Below, one piece after another: positions 24,508 to 33,912 of a stretch of DNA of 49,360 bases. The position numbers and the translations under genes were made by a program. Where the stretch lies: the NCBI RefSeq assembly GCF_028702905.1, contig NZ_JAQVNX010000004.1, forward strand, positions 1 through 49,360. The letters run 5' to 3'. Within the stretch, counting starts at the first letter, position 1; the number at the start of each line of letters is the position of its first letter. Under the pieces are notes generated by a model. The model was given only the letters and a program-made list of their open reading frames with translations. It ran no database searches and was not told the origin of the DNA. The DNA is from Methanofollis sp. Lineage in GTDB: Archaea; Halobacteriota; Methanomicrobia; Methanomicrobiales; Methanofollaceae.

Positions 24508-25482
24508 ATGGACATGAACCCACGCCGTTCCGTCTGTCCGACGACAGATGTACCGTCACTTGTTGCCGCAATGAGCGAATCCGGTTTTCAGGGAAGAAAA
24601 CTCGGCGAGTCTGTCAGGGTCTGGTCAGAGATGATCCTGGACCCCGACTGCACCATCCTTCTCGGTCTCTCCGGCGCCATGGTGCCTGCCGGCATGCAGG
24701 AATGCCTCATCGAACTGGTCAGGCACAGGTACGTCGACGCCATCGTCTCGACAGGGGCCAACATCTTCCACGACGTCGCCGAACACCTCGGCATCAACCA
24801 CTATCTCGGCCACCATCACGTCGATGACGAGTCGCTGTACAGGCAGGGGATCGACCGGATCTACGACGTCTTCGCCTATGAAGAGGAGTTCAGGAGCGTC
24901 GACCGGCGCGTCGCGAAGTTTGCCGCGGAACTCGCCCCCTACCATGCCTCCTCCGCCGACTTCCTCAGCCGCCTCGGCCATCACATCATGGAGGTTGCCC
25001 CGGGCGGGCGCTCGATCCTCGCCACCTGCACGCAGATGGGAGTGCCGGTCTTCGTCCCGGCCCTCGGCGACTCCTCCCTCGGCATCGCCCTCACCGTCGC
25101 CAGGAGGAGAGGAGTGGATATCGCCATCGACCAGATCGCCGACGCCGACGAACTCACCCGGATCGTCGAGACGTCAAAAAAGACCGGAGTCGTCTATATC
25201 GGCGGCGGCGTCCCGAAAAATTTCATCCAGCAGACGCAGGTGATCGCCTCCATGCACGACCGCGACCTCGGCGGCCACGCCTACGCCGTCCAGTACACCA
25301 CCGACGCCCCACACTGGGGCGGACTCTCCGGGTGCACCTTCGAGGAGGCGATCTCCTGGGGGAAGGAGTCAACCGAGACAAAGAGAGTCCAGTGCTTCTG
25401 CGACGCCACCATTGCAATCCCGATCGCCGTTTCCGCCCTTATCGGCAGCGGCCTTGTGCGGCCATACGCCCCCCGGGGCTGA
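24508..25482 (+). CDS. dys: Deoxyhypusine synthase-like protein
   Basis: A 324-residue protein of the deoxyhypusine synthase family, which transfers the aminobutyl group of spermidine to a lysine of initiation factor aIF5A, using NAD. Visible marks: LGLSGAMVPAGM (about 52-63), VSTGANIFHD (about 79-88), the GGGVPKNFIQQTQ loop (about 231-243), and the catalytic lysine in AISWGK (K286), which forms the enzyme-substrate intermediate. The length is normal for archaea. GAGGAG-like bases precede ATG 24508 (CAGGAGAACAGCC). Related homologues can act on agmatine or other amines, so the exact amine donor is uncertain. It stands alone between island 2 and tRNA-Ser. Confidence 0.9.
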   Translation: MDMNPRRSVCPTTDVPSLVAAMSESGFQGRKLGESVRVWSEMILDPDCTILLGLSGAMVPAGMQECLIELVRHRYVDAIVSTGANIFHDVAEHLGINHYLGHHHVDDESLYRQGIDRIYDVFAYEEEFRSVDRRVAKFAAELAPYHASSADFLSRLGHHIMEVAPGGRSILATCTQMGVPVFVPALGDSSLGIALTVARRRGVDIAIDQIADADELTRIVETSKKTGVVYIGGGVPKNFIQQTQVIASMHDRDLGGHAYAVQYTTDAPHWGGLSGCTFEEAISWGKESTETKRVQCFCDATIAIPIAVSALIGSGLVRPYAPRG

Positions 25483-25507
25483 CCACAACCCTTATTACTC
25501 TCTCAAC

Positions 25508-25516
25508 CTAATATAA
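25508..25516 (+). promoter_or_regulatory. TATA-like box before tRNA-Ser
   Basis: CTAATATAA about 65 bases before the tRNA. If used, it gives a leader of about 40 bases ahead of tRNA-Ser and may drive the ribosomal operon as well. Confidence 0.4.
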
Positions 25517-25578
25517 CTGAACATCATTCATGGAGCAGCGCTGTGCGTTGCGAGTATCCACGGATGCGACATTGACAA

Positions 25579-25661
25579 GTTGAGGTAGCCAAGCCTGGTA
25601 TGGCGCAGGTTTGCTAAACCTGTGTCCCCCTGGGACTCGAGGGTTCAAATCCCTCCCTCAG
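25579..25661 (+). tRNA. tRNA-Ser (GCT anticodon)
   Basis: An 83-base class II tRNA. The acceptor stem GTTGAGG pairs with CCTCAGC (one G-U), the anticodon stem-loop is CAGGT-TTGCTAA-ACCTG with anticodon GCT, there is a long variable arm, and the T-arm is GAGGG-TTCAAAT-CCCTC. CCA is not encoded. It lies 31 bases before the S13 gene; a tRNA-Ser at this position is common at the head of the archaeal S13 cluster. Confidence 0.95.
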
Positions 25662-25692
25662 CGCTTTGACCACATCTAATTGAGGCGATTGG

Positions 25693-26145
25693 ATGGATCA
25701 GGAAGAAGAAATAAAGTACTTCGTCAGGATCAGAGACACTGATCTCGACGGCACAAAAATGGCCCTCATCGCACTCACCGGCATCAAGGGAGTCGGGAGG
25801 CATGCCGCGACCTATATTGTCAACAAGGCACAGGTCGACTCGCACGCCCTTCTCGGCAAGATGTCGGACGAGGACGTTGAGAAGCTCCGTACAGCAGTCG
25901 AAGAATTCGCGGAAAGCGTCCCCTCGTGGATGCTGAACCGGCCCATCGATGTACTCTCCGGCAAGCCCCGGCACCTCCTTGCAAGCGAGGTCGACCTGAC
26001 GCTTGAGGAAGACATCAACACGATGCGCAAGATCCGCAGTTACAGCGGTATCCGCCACGAGACCGGCCAGAAGGTCAGGGGCCAGCGCACCAAGTCCACC
26101 GGAAGGACAGGCACGACCGTCGGCGTAAAGAGAAAGAAGGACTGA
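25693..26145 (+). CDS. rps13: 30S ribosomal protein S13
   Basis: A 150-residue small-subunit protein of the head region that contacts the P-site tRNA and the 50S subunit. The archaeal form shows [10 protein letters not shown] near the N-terminus, the helix-turn [11 protein letters not shown] (about 37-47), and a basic tail with [20 protein letters not shown]. The length is typical. First protein gene of the alpha-operon-like unit S13-S4-S11-RpoD. Confidence 0.97.
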   Translation: MDQEEEIKYFVRIRDTDLDGTKMALIALTGIKGVGRHAATYIVNKAQVDSHALLGKMSDEDVEKLRTAVEEFAESVPSWMLNRPIDVLSGKPRHLLASEVDLTLEEDINTMRKIRSYSGIRHETGQKVRGQRTKSTGRTGTTVGVKRKKD

Positions 26146-26161
26146 GTGAGGAGGCACGACC

Positions 26162-26701
26162 ATGGGATATCCAGGAAAGAACCACAAGCAGTACTCCACA
26201 CCAAAGCGCCGCTTCGAGAAGACGCGCCTTGAAGATGAGGCAAAGATCGTCATTGAATTTGGTCTCCGGAACAAGCGTGAACTCTGGAAGGCCGAGAGCG
26301 CCCTCCGGAAGTACCGCAAGGCCACCCGTGAGATTCTTGCCCTTCGTTCCGCCGGTACCGACCTGAAACAGGCCGAGACCAAGAAGGTGCAGCTCCTCAA
26401 CCACCTCGAACGCTACGGCCTCCTTTCAGGCGAAAGCGACATCGAGGACATCCTCGCGCTGAAGAGCGAGCAGGCACTCGAGCGCCGTCTCCAGACCCTC
26501 GTGTACAGAAAGGGCCTCGCCCGCTCACCGAAGCAGGCCAGACAGCTCATCACCCACGGCCACATCATCGTGAGCGGCCACCGGGTCACCATCCCCGGCT
26601 ACCTCGTCCCGAGGAGCGAAGAGGCGTCCATCGGATACTACGCCCACTCACCGCTCGCCGCCGAGTCGCACGCTGAACGCAGCAGGATCACCGGGAGGTA
26701 A
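26162..26701 (+). CDS. rps4: 30S ribosomal protein S4
   Basis: A 179-residue primary 16S-binding protein. The N-terminal [19 protein letters not shown] block is archaeal, and the S4 RNA-binding domain is seen at about 102-160 ([28 protein letters not shown]). Ends in a basic tail. Follows S13 by 16 bases. Confidence 0.97.
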   Translation: MGYPGKNHKQYSTPKRRFEKTRLEDEAKIVIEFGLRNKRELWKAESALRKYRKATREILALRSAGTDLKQAETKKVQLLNHLERYGLLSGESDIEDILALKSEQALERRLQTLVYRKGLARSPKQARQLITHGHIIVSGHRVTIPGYLVPRSEEASIGYYAHSPLAAESHAERSRITGR

Positions 26702-26703
26702 AC

Positions 26704-27099
26704 ATGGCAGCCGATAAGGAAAAGTGGGGCATTGCACACATCTTTGCCTCGTTCAACAACACCATCATCACCGTCACCGACCTCTCCGGGGCCGAGACGA
26801 TCACCAAGAGCAGCGGCGGCATGGTTGTCAAGCAGGACCGCAATGAAAGTTCGCCCTATGCTGCGATGCAGATGGCAATGAACGTCGCCAACTCCGTCAG
26901 GGAAAAGGGCCTCGTCGGCCTTCACGTGAAGGTCCGCGCACCCGGTCAGGGCAAGCAGCGCAGCCCCGGACCCGGCGCCCAGGCGGCCATCCGCGCCCTT
27001 GCCCGTGCCGGCATCCGCATCGGTAAGATCGAGGACGTCACCCCGGTCCCGCACGACTCAATTCGCCAGAAAGGCGGGAGACGCGGAAGGAGAGTCTGA
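26704..27099 (+). CDS. rps11: 30S ribosomal protein S11
   Basis: A 131-residue platform protein. The family core [21 protein letters not shown] is near the N-terminus, and [11 protein letters not shown] and the C-terminal [19 protein letters not shown] follow. Two bases after S4; its last base is shared with the ATG of rpoD. Confidence 0.97.
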   Translation: MAADKEKWGIAHIFASFNNTIITVTDLSGAETITKSSGGMVVKQDRNESSPYAAMQMAMNVANSVREKGLVGLHVKVRAPGQGKQRSPGPGAQAAIRALARAGIRIGKIEDVTPVPHDSIRQKGGRRGRRV

Positions 27100-27923
27100 T
27101 GCAGATCGAATTTGCCAGAATTGATGATGACGCCGCGAGGTTCGTCCTCAGCGGCGCCACCCCAGCGTTCGCGAATGCCCTGCGCCGCACCATGATCGGT
27201 GAGGTGCCCACGCTCGCCATCGAAGACGTAAAGATCTATGATAACTCTAGCGTGCTCTTCGATGAGATTCTGGCACACAGGCTCGGACTAATCCCAATAA
27301 AGACCGATCTTTCAAGATTTGTCAAGCAAGAGGACTGCTCGTGCGAGGGTGCCGGGTGCCCGCTCTGCTCGGTGACCTTCACCATGAGTGTTGAAGGCCC
27401 GGGGATGGTATATTCCAGCGACCTCATCTCGGACGACCCCGAAACCCGACCAGTCCTCGACAACGTCCCGATCGTCAAGCTCTTCGAGGGCCAGAAGATC
27501 GTGCTCGAAGCGCGCGCCACCCTGAACACAGGGAGAGTACATGCCAAGTGGGAACCGACCACCGCCTGCGGGTACAAGAACTACCCCGTTGTCACCATCG
27601 GTGAGAACTGTGACGGGTGCGGCATGTGCATCGACGAGTGCCCTCGCGGCGTGCTTGAGATCAAGGATAGACAGGCACAAGTGGTCGATGGAAAACTTGA
27701 GACATGCTCCCTCTGTAAACTCTGCGAGAAAGCGTGCCTGACCACCGGTATCGGCACCGAGCCTGCGATCACCATCAGGTCTGACATTTCAAAGTTCATC
27801 TTTGTCGTGGAAAGCGATGGTTCGTTGCCTGTTCTGACAATCATCGAAAAAGGACTTGAATACATCAGAAAGCAATCAACGGATCTCTCAGAGACGTTGG
27901 TCGAGATAGCCGGAGTGAATTAG
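27099..27923 (+). CDS. rpoD: RNA polymerase subunit D (Rpo3) with two ferredoxin-type motifs
   Basis: A 274-residue homologue of bacterial alpha and eukaryotic Rpb3 that starts polymerase assembly with subunit L. The dimerisation domain spans about 1-60 and 220-274. The inserted domain has a zinc-like cysteine set (C80, C82, C87, C90) and then two complete ferredoxin motifs, C171-C174-C177-C181 and C203-C206-C209-C213. Eight ligands mean two [4Fe-4S] clusters should form, as in many methanogens; several other archaea have lost one or both. Its start shares a base with the S11 stop. Stability of the polymerase may depend on iron-sulfur supply or redox state. Confidence 0.96.
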   Translation: MQIEFARIDDDAARFVLSGATPAFANALRRTMIGEVPTLAIEDVKIYDNSSVLFDEILAHRLGLIPIKTDLSRFVKQEDCSCEGAGCPLCSVTFTMSVEGPGMVYSSDLISDDPETRPVLDNVPIVKLFEGQKIVLEARATLNTGRVHAKWEPTTACGYKNYPVVTIGENCDGCGMCIDECPRGVLEIKDRQAQVVDGKLETCSLCKLCEKACLTTGIGTEPAITIRSDISKFIFVVESDGSLPVLTIIEKGLEYIRKQSTDLSETLVEIAGVN

Positions 27924-28292
27924 ATGGTAAAGGGAACATACCAGAAGACGAACCCCCGTCTTTCGTATCTCGTTGCGCTGCTCAAAGAGACGGCACGGGA
28001 AAACGACGCGAAGGTCTGGCGGGTCATCGCACAAAATCTGGAAGCACCCAGCAACAACTATGCTGAGGTCAACATCGGAAAGATCAACCGGTACGCCCAG
28101 GACGGCGAGACGATCCTGGTCCCCGGCAAGGTGCTCGGGAGCGGCGTGCTGAACCAGAAGGTATCGGTTGCGGCACTCAACTTCTCCGAGTCCGCGATCG
28201 GCAAGATCACCGGCCTTGACGGCTCGTGCATGACCATTGAAGAACTGGTCGCACAGAACCCGAAGGGTGCAGGCGTGAGGATACTGAGGTGA
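27924..28292 (+). CDS. rpl18e: 50S ribosomal protein L18e
   Basis: A 122-residue large-subunit protein of the L15/L18e fold, found only in archaea and eukaryotes. The N-terminus [14 protein letters not shown] and the [13 protein letters not shown] segment (about 68-80) are typical. It begins directly after the rpoD stop. Its TGA lies inside the GAGGTGA Shine-Dalgarno of L13. Confidence 0.95.
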   Translation: MVKGTYQKTNPRLSYLVALLKETARENDAKVWRVIAQNLEAPSNNYAEVNIGKINRYAQDGETILVPGKVLGSGVLNQKVSVAALNFSESAIGKITGLDGSCMTIEELVAQNPKGAGVRILR

Positions 28293-28297
28293 GAATC

Positions 28298-28726
28298 ATG
28301 GTGACGATCATCAATGCAGAAGGACTGCTCCTTGGGCGGCTTGCAAGCAACGTCGCACGGCGCTCACTTCAGGGTGAGAAGTTCGCCATCGTGAACGTCG
28401 AGAAGGTAATCGTTTCCGGTCACCGTGCCATGGTGCTCGGCAACTACCACCACAAGCGTCAGCGCGGCTCGCGCGAAGGCGGCCCGTTCTTCCCGAGAAG
28501 ACCGGACCACATCATGAGGCGGACAGTTCGCGGCATGCTCCCGTACAAGCGCCAGCGGGGAGCCGAGGCATTCAGGAACGTCATGGCCTATGTCGGCGTC
28601 CCGGTCGAGTTCCAGGGCAGGGAAGCCGAATTTGAGACCATCGAACAGGCAGGGATCGAGCGGTTGAACAACCCGAGATATGTCACCCTCGGTGAGATCA
28701 GCACCACGCTCGGGGCCAAGTACTGA
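28298..28726 (+). CDS. rpl13: 50S ribosomal protein L13
   Basis: A 142-residue large-subunit assembly protein. The N-terminal [18 protein letters not shown] and the central [26 protein letters not shown] are archaeal/eukaryal L13 (L13a/uL13). ATG 28298 is chosen over GTG 28289 because GAGGTGA, which contains the L18e stop, lies five bases before the ATG. Confidence 0.95.
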   Translation: MVTIINAEGLLLGRLASNVARRSLQGEKFAIVNVEKVIVSGHRAMVLGNYHHKRQRGSREGGPFFPRRPDHIMRRTVRGMLPYKRQRGAEAFRNVMAYVGVPVEFQGREAEFETIEQAGIERLNNPRYVTLGEISTTLGAKY

Positions 28727-28737
28727 AGGTGAATAAG

Positions 28738-29139
28738 ATGGCAAAGGTCGTAAATACAAGCGGTAAGAGAAAGACCGCAATCGCACGGGCAACCCTCAAG
28801 GAAGGAAACGGGCGGATACGGATCAACTCCGTACCCCTCGAGATCTACGCGACCGAACTGGTGCGCATGAAGATCTCCGAGCCGCTCCACCTTATCCCGA
28901 ACACCATCGATAGCGTTGACGTCTCCATCGAAGTGAGCGGGGGCGGGATGATGGGTCAGGCCGAGGCTGTCAGGACCGCGCTTGCTCGCGGCATCCTCGA
29001 ATGGACCAACGATCCCAAGGTCAAGGACACCTTCATCACCTATGACCGCACTCTCCTCGTCAATGACTCGAGGCAGAAGGAAGCCAAGAAGCCGCACGGC
29101 CGTGGCGCACGCGCGAAGTTCCAAAAGTCTTATCGGTGA
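28738..29139 (+). CDS. rps9: 30S ribosomal protein S9
   Basis: A 133-residue small-subunit protein with the archaeal start [16 protein letters not shown], the [17 protein letters not shown] core and the C-terminal [17 protein letters not shown], whose end reaches the P-site. ATG 28738 is chosen; AAGGTGA lies five bases before it and holds the L13 stop. Its stop is far ahead of the rpoN start by 32 bases. Confidence 0.95.
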   Translation: MAKVVNTSGKRKTAIARATLKEGNGRIRINSVPLEIYATELVRMKISEPLHLIPNTIDSVDVSIEVSGGGMMGQAEAVRTALARGILEWTNDPKVKDTFITYDRTLLVNDSRQKEAKKPHGRGARAKFQKSYR

Positions 29140-29171
29140 GCCAGACAAACACCATAGAGGAAAATCGAGAT

Positions 29172-29360
29172 ATGATCCCGGTCAGATGCTTTACATGCGG
29201 CAAAGTGATCTCCTCTACCTGGATGGAGTTCAAAAAGCGGCGGGATGCAGGCGAGGATCCCAAAAAGATCCTCGACGATCTCGGTTTAGAACGCTACTGC
29301 TGCAGACGGATGCTGCTCACACACAAGGAGATTGTGGACGACATCAACCCGTACCAGTAA
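29172..29360 (+). CDS. rpoN: RNA polymerase subunit N (Rpo10)
   Basis: A 62-residue zinc-bundle subunit that tethers subunits D and L in the polymerase. CFTCGK (C6, C9) and RYCCRRM (C43, C44) bind zinc. Starting at ATG 29172 gives the normal family length; the upstream in-frame ATG at 29136 adds 12 unrelated residues. The tRNA-Pro gene begins at the base straight after the stop codon. Confidence 0.95.
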   Translation: MIPVRCFTCGKVISSTWMEFKKRRDAGEDPKKILDDLGLERYCCRRMLLTHKEIVDDINPYQ

Positions 29361-29435
29361 GGGGTCGTGGGGTAGCCTGGACTATCCTAGGGCGTTCGGG
29401 ACGCTCTGACCTGAGTTCGAATCTCAGCGACCCCA
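29361..29435 (+). tRNA. tRNA-Pro (CGG anticodon)
   Basis: A 75-base tRNA. Acceptor stem GGGGTCG pairs with CGACCCC; the anticodon stem GGGCG/CGCTC encloses loop TTCGGGA with anticodon CGG; the T-arm has the usual TTCGAAT. No intron and no encoded CCA. It abuts the rpoN stop and lies 29 bases before rpoK, so it is embedded in the ribosomal/polymerase transcript and must be cut out of it unless it has its own promoter. Confidence 0.94.
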
Positions 29436-29464
29436 TTATCTATTATGTGTTTTGAGGATGCATC

Positions 29465-29635
29465 ATGGACCAATATACTCGCTATGAGAAAGCACGGATC
29501 GTAGGAGCCCGCGCGCTCCAGATCTCGATGGGTGCCCCGGTCCTGATCCAGACGAGCAATGTTGATCCCCTCAACATCGCACTTGAAGAATTCGAGGACG
29601 ATCGGATCCCCATTACGGTAAAGAAAAAGGCGTGA
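29465..29635 (+). CDS. rpoK: RNA polymerase subunit K (Rpo6)
   Basis: A 56-residue homologue of bacterial omega and eukaryotic Rpb6, which holds the large subunit of the polymerase. Translation gives the family core [20 protein letters not shown], then APVLIQT and the end ITVKKKA. GAGGAT precedes the ATG by five bases. The gene is short but complete. Its stop is five bases before enolase. Confidence 0.93.
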   Translation: MDQYTRYEKARIVGARALQISMGAPVLIQTSNVDPLNIALEEFEDDRIPITVKKKA

Positions 29636-29639
29636 TCTG

Positions 29640-30827
29640 ATGACCGATATTGAACAGATCGTACTGAGGACTATTCTGGACAGCAGAGGGAACCCGACCG
29701 TCGAGGCAGAGATCTACACCTGTTGCGGCTTCGGCCGGGCAGCCGCACCGAGCGGCGCATCCACCGGGACGTGGGAGGCAAAGGTCAGATCACCACGCGA
29801 GGCGGTTCCCGCCGCACGCGAACACCTCGTCCCCACGCTCGTCGGGCTCGACGCCGCGGATCAGGCCGGTTTTGACAGGACCCTTCACGAGTCCGACGGA
29901 ACAGTGGACTTTTCGAACATCGGCGCAAACGTGGCAGTCGCACTCTCCCTCGCATGCGCGAAGGCTGCGGCGAACTCGATCGGCATCCCGCTCTTCCGGT
30001 ACCTTGGCGGGGCCTTCGCCCGGAAGACCCCCCTGCCCCTCGGCAATGTCATAGGCGGCGGGGCGCATGCCACGAACGCCACCGACATCCAGGAGTTTCT
30101 GGTCATCCCGACCGGCGCCTCCTGTGCAGACGAGGCAGTCTTTGCAAACGCCGCCGTCCATAAAAAGGTGAAGGAGTTGCTCGTCAAGGCAGGCAAGGGC
30201 TGCGGCAAGGGCGACGAAGGCGCATGGGCACCGAGGATCTCCGACGCAGAGGCGTTCGAACTCCTGAACCAGGCTATCGGAGCCGTCTCCGACGAACTGA
30301 ACTTCGCGATCGACATGGGTATCGACGTCGCATCCAGCGAGATGTGGAACGGAAACACCTATGTGTACAGTGACATGAAGAGGACGACCGAAGACCAGAT
30401 CGCCTATATCACCGAACTGGTGGACCGTTACAACCTCGCCTATGTGGAAGACCCCCTCGTCGAGGAGGACTTCGAGGGCTTTGCCAGAATCAACAGGCAG
30501 GTCGGAGACCGGTGCCTGATCTGCGGCGACGACCTCTATGTCACCAATGCCGAGCGGATCCTGCGCGGGATCGAGACAGATGCCTCGAACTGCGTGCTGA
30601 TCAAGCCCAACCAGATCGGGACGCTGACCGACACCTTCGAGGCTGTCCACCTGGCAAAATCCCACAGCATGGACACGGTGATGAGTCACCGGTCCGGAGA
30701 AACGACCGACGAAACTATCGCCCATCTTGCCACCGCATTCGAATGCAGGTTGCTGAAATCGGGGGTCGTGGGCGGAGAAAGAATCGCAAAACTGAATGAA
30801 CTGATACGTATTGAGGAGCTGATCTAA
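29640..30827 (+). CDS. eno: Enolase
   Basis: A 395-residue enzyme that interconverts 2-phosphoglycerate and phosphoenolpyruvate in glycolysis and gluconeogenesis. N-terminal [18 protein letters not shown], the [11 protein letters not shown] loop (about 38-48), [13 protein letters not shown] with metal ligands, the active-site lysine in [13 protein letters not shown], and [16 protein letters not shown] near the C-terminus are all present. Slightly shorter than bacterial enolase (about 430), as is common in methanogens. It is embedded between rpoK and S2, a conserved archaeal arrangement. Confidence 0.97.
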   Translation: MTDIEQIVLRTILDSRGNPTVEAEIYTCCGFGRAAAPSGASTGTWEAKVRSPREAVPAAREHLVPTLVGLDAADQAGFDRTLHESDGTVDFSNIGANVAVALSLACAKAAANSIGIPLFRYLGGAFARKTPLPLGNVIGGGAHATNATDIQEFLVIPTGASCADEAVFANAAVHKKVKELLVKAGKGCGKGDEGAWAPRISDAEAFELLNQAIGAVSDELNFAIDMGIDVASSEMWNGNTYVYSDMKRTTEDQIAYITELVDRYNLAYVEDPLVEEDFEGFARINRQVGDRCLICGDDLYVTNAERILRGIETDASNCVLIKPNQIGTLTDTFEAVHLAKSHSMDTVMSHRSGETTDETIAHLATAFECRLLKSGVVGGERIAKLNELIRIEELI

Positions 30828-30829
30828 AC

Positions 30830-31441
30830 ATGGTTGAAGAGACTGAGATGGAAATTGTGCTGAACGAGCCCCTCGTTCCGGTGGAAGAGTACCTCGCCGC
30901 AGGAGTCCACATCGGCACGCAGCAGAAGAGCCAGGACATGATGAAGTTCATCTACCGCGTGCGCGGGGACGGACTGTACATCCTTGACATCAGAGCAACC
31001 GACGAGCGCATCAAGACCGCGGCGAAGTTCCTTGCCAGCTACGACGCCCCGAAGGTTCTCATCGTCGCCTCCCGGCAGTACGCCCAGTACCCGGCAAAGA
31101 AGTTCGCCGACGCCATCGGAGGCACCGCGGCTATCGGGCGGTACATCCCCGGTCTCATGACCAACCCGAACTTCCACGGCTACGTGGAGCCCGAAGTCGT
31201 CGTCGTCACCGACCCGATGGGCGACGCTCAGGCGATCAAGGAAGCGATCCAGAACGGGATACCGGTCATCGGCCTCTGCGACACGAACAACATGACCAGC
31301 AACCTCGACATGGTCATCCCGACAAACAACAAGGGCAGAAAGGCACTCTCCCTCGTCTACTACCTCCTCACCAGGGAGATCCTCCATCTCCGCGGTGTTT
31401 CCACCTCCTATACCCTCGAGGACTTCGAGACAGAACTGTAA
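30830..31441 (+). CDS. rps2: 30S ribosomal protein S2
   Basis: A 203-residue archaeal S2 without the long coiled insert of the bacterial protein. Marks: [20 protein letters not shown] near residues 24-43, [26 protein letters not shown] and VIGLCDTNN. Two bases after enolase. Confidence 0.97.
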   Translation: MVEETEMEIVLNEPLVPVEEYLAAGVHIGTQQKSQDMMKFIYRVRGDGLYILDIRATDERIKTAAKFLASYDAPKVLIVASRQYAQYPAKKFADAIGGTAAIGRYIPGLMTNPNFHGYVEPEVVVVTDPMGDAQAIKEAIQNGIPVIGLCDTNNMTSNLDMVIPTNNKGRKALSLVYYLLTREILHLRGVSTSYTLEDFETEL

Positions 31442-31453
31442 GGAGGAAGAGAG

Positions 31454-32242
31454 ATGCAGACGAGGGCATGCACCGTCGCAGGCATGTTCTATCCGGGAGA
31501 CCCCGCTCATCTCGAGCAGTTTCTCGGCATGGTCACCCCGGAACCAGTGACCGACATGCCTGCCGCCCTCGGTATCGTCGCACCCCATGCAGGCTATCCA
31601 TATTCAGGTGCCGTGGCGGCCCGGGCTTATGCCGCCATACCACCCTCTTTTGACGGGACATTCATCATCATCGGGCCAAGCCACCACGGTTTTACGACCT
31701 CCGCCTCGGCGATACCATGGGAGACCCCGCTTGGCATCGTGGACGTCGACGCCGACCTCGTGCAGGCGATCGGCGTGCCGATCGACGACGACGCACACGC
31801 TACCGAACACTCGATCGAGGTCCAGGTGCCTTTCATCAAGTACCACTTTCCGCGGGCCAGGATCGCACCGATCATGATGGGCGACCAGAGCCTCAGGAGT
31901 GCGGAGAAACTTGCAAAGGCGATCGTGGCCGCAGTCAGGAAGACCGGACGCGAGGTGCGGATCGTCGCCTCAAGCGACTTCTCCCATTATATCCCTGATG
32001 ACCTCGCACACCATGTGGACCTGCAGGCGATCGAGGCATTGAAGACTCTCGATGTCCCGGAGTTCTACCGGAAGATCGAGTTTCTCGACGTCAGCGCATG
32101 CGGGTACGGCCCGATCGCAACGATGGTCCTTGCATGCAAGGCATTCGGCGCGACCGAAGGGAGGTTGCTCACCTATACCACGAGCGGAGAGGTGACCGGC
32201 GACCCCCTTGTCGTTGGATATGCTGCCATAGCGGTGGTGTAG
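31454..32242 (+). CDS. AmmeMemoRadiSam system protein B (MEMO family)
   Basis: A 262-residue MEMO-like protein related to extradiol dioxygenases. Family marks: RACTVAGMFYPGDPAHLE at the start, PHAGYPYSGAVAARAYA (about 43-59) with a metal-ligand histidine, GPSHHG (about 75-80), and SSDFSHYIP (about 175-183). The predicted partners AmmeCR1 and a radical SAM protein of this system are not beside it. Archaeal members are conserved at this place between S2 and mevalonate kinase, and their function is unknown. Confidence 0.93.
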   Translation: MQTRACTVAGMFYPGDPAHLEQFLGMVTPEPVTDMPAALGIVAPHAGYPYSGAVAARAYAAIPPSFDGTFIIIGPSHHGFTTSASAIPWETPLGIVDVDADLVQAIGVPIDDDAHATEHSIEVQVPFIKYHFPRARIAPIMMGDQSLRSAEKLAKAIVAAVRKTGREVRIVASSDFSHYIPDDLAHHVDLQAIEALKTLDVPEFYRKIEFLDVSACGYGPIATMVLACKAFGATEGRLLTYTTSGEVTGDPLVVGYAAIAVV

Positions 32243-32243
32243 A

Positions 32244-33113
32244 GTGGCGACCTGGAGCGCCCCCGGTAAGGTATTTCTTTTTGGAGAGCACGCTGTTGTC
32301 TATGGGAAGCCAGGCGTGGCGATGGCAATCAAGCCGCGCGTGGCGGTGACGGTGAGGAGGGTAAAAAACCCCGCACCTGTCCGTTCTCCCTATATAGACG
32401 AGTGTTTCCGTTCGACCGGGGTGCAGGGGAGCGTCTATATCAGGTCGCAACTCCCGAGTTCGTCAGGGCTCGGGTCATCGGCGGCAGTGACCACCGCTAC
32501 CCTCGCCGCCATCTCAGACGAGTTCGGCCTCGGCTTTACAAAGGACGAGATCGCAGAGCGCGCCTTTGCGATCGAGAAGAAAGTCCAGAACGGGAGAGCG
32601 AGCCCGACCGACACCTATGTGACAACCTTCGGCGGGATCGTACTCATCTCCCGGGGTTCGAAACGACGCCTGCCGCCGCAGAGCCTCCACCTCGTCATCG
32701 GCAACACCCTCGTCCCCCATTCGACCGCAAAGATGGTGGAGCACGTGGCACAGCTGCACCAGAAGCACCCCGCCATCGTCAACCCGATCCTGGACTCGAT
32801 CGGGGCGGTGACCACCCAGGCGATCAAGTGCATGAACAAACCGCAGCAGCTCGGTCACTGCATGGACGTCAACAACGCCCTCCTTGAGGCACTCGGCGTC
32901 GGCCACCCCGCCCTCTCCAAACTTGTCCTGACCGCCCGCGCGGCCGGGGCCTTCGGCGCGAAGGTCACCGGCGCCGGCGGAGGGGGGTGTATGGTGGCGC
33001 TCTGCCCGAAACACGCAAAGAGCCGGATCGCAGGGGCGATGGACGCCACAGGCGCAAAGTCGATCATCACCACCATCGACACGACCGGCATACGCAAAGA
33101 GAAAGATGGATGA
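32244..33113 (+). CDS. mvk: Mevalonate kinase
   Basis: A 289-residue GHMP kinase that phosphorylates mevalonate at the 5 position. GHMP motifs: SAPGKVFLFGEHAVVYG at the N-terminus, the ATP loop LPSSSGLGSSAAV (about 71-83), and GAGGGGCMVAL near the C-terminus (about 247-257). Start is GTG 32244, one base after the MEMO stop. It overlaps isopentenyl phosphate kinase by eight bases. Together with that enzyme and IPP isomerase it forms the archaeal mevalonate branch for membrane lipids. Confidence 0.95.
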   Translation: MATWSAPGKVFLFGEHAVVYGKPGVAMAIKPRVAVTVRRVKNPAPVRSPYIDECFRSTGVQGSVYIRSQLPSSSGLGSSAAVTTATLAAISDEFGLGFTKDEIAERAFAIEKKVQNGRASPTDTYVTTFGGIVLISRGSKRRLPPQSLHLVIGNTLVPHSTAKMVEHVAQLHQKHPAIVNPILDSIGAVTTQAIKCMNKPQQLGHCMDVNNALLEALGVGHPALSKLVLTARAAGAFGAKVTGAGGGGCMVALCPKHAKSRIAGAMDATGAKSIITTIDTTGIRKEKDG

Positions 33114-33861
33114 AAAGGTTATTCTGCTAAAATTCGGCGGGAGCATCATTACCGACAAGGCCGGAACCGGCGCCGTCGATCATGCCCGCCTTGCCGCTCT
33201 TGCCGGAGAGATCGCACAGCGGCCCGGCCTCAGGCTTGTTCTGGTCCACGGGGCCGGGTCATGCGGCCACCCCGAAGCCGCCCGATACCGTCTCCAGGAG
33301 AGGGTCGGCCCCGCAAACAAAGAGGGGATCGCCGTCACCCACGAGGCGGTCGCCGGCCTCAACAGGGCGGTCGTGGCCGCGCTGCGTGAGCACGGCGTGG
33401 ACGCCGTTGGCATCCACCCCCTGGCCGGATGCCGTGCCGACAACGGACACCTCATATCCTGTGAGCACCTACCTATTGTACAACTGGTGCGGCTCGGCAT
33501 TACCCCGGTTCTTCATGGGGACGTGGTGATGGACGCGAGTCGTGGTGCCTGCATCATTTCAGGCGATCAGATCATCCGGTACCTTGCCGTAGCCCTCGGG
33601 GCGGCCCGCGTCGGTCTTGCGACCGACGTGCCCGGCGTCCTTGACAACGGCGCGGTGGTTCCGGTGATCACAAGGGACACAGTCGGACGTCTGTCTATCG
33701 GGTGTTCAGGGAACACCGACGTGACCGGCGGGATGAAAGGGAAGATCACGGAACTCCTCGCACTCGCAGACGAGGGTATCGAATCACACATATTCCATGT
33801 CTCCCGGACGGCCGCATTCCTCGACGGGAAGGGTCACGGCGGCACGATAGTCAGAAAGTGA
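33106..33861 (+). CDS. ipk: Isopentenyl phosphate kinase
   Basis: A 251-residue amino acid kinase-fold enzyme that converts isopentenyl phosphate to IPP, the last step of the archaeal mevalonate pathway. LLKFGGSIITDK (about 7-18) forms the phosphate loop; VHGAGSCGHPEA (about 45-56) carries the catalytic and substrate histidines, although the usual GGGSFGH reads GAGSCGH here. The C-terminal TDVTGGMKGKI is conserved. It overlaps mvk by eight bases and ends 51 bases before the probable start of idi2. Confidence 0.94.
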   Translation: MDEKVILLKFGGSIITDKAGTGAVDHARLAALAGEIAQRPGLRLVLVHGAGSCGHPEAARYRLQERVGPANKEGIAVTHEAVAGLNRAVVAALREHGVDAVGIHPLAGCRADNGHLISCEHLPIVQLVRLGITPVLHGDVVMDASRGACIISGDQIIRYLAVALGAARVGLATDVPGVLDNGAVVPVITRDTVGRLSIGCSGNTDVTGGMKGKITELLALADEGIESHIFHVSRTAAFLDGKGHGGTIVRK

Positions 33862-33899
33862 AAGAAAAGAGAAGGACAGGGACAGGCACACCAGAGAAC

Positions 33900-33906
33900 A
33901 GGAGGA
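33900..33906 (+). promoter_or_regulatory. Shine-Dalgarno of idi2
   Basis: AGGAGGA, one of the best matches to the 16S tail in the window. Six bases after it comes ATC (33913), while no ATG, GTG or TTG follows within range. Confidence 0.7.
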
Positions 33907-33912
33907 ATTCAT

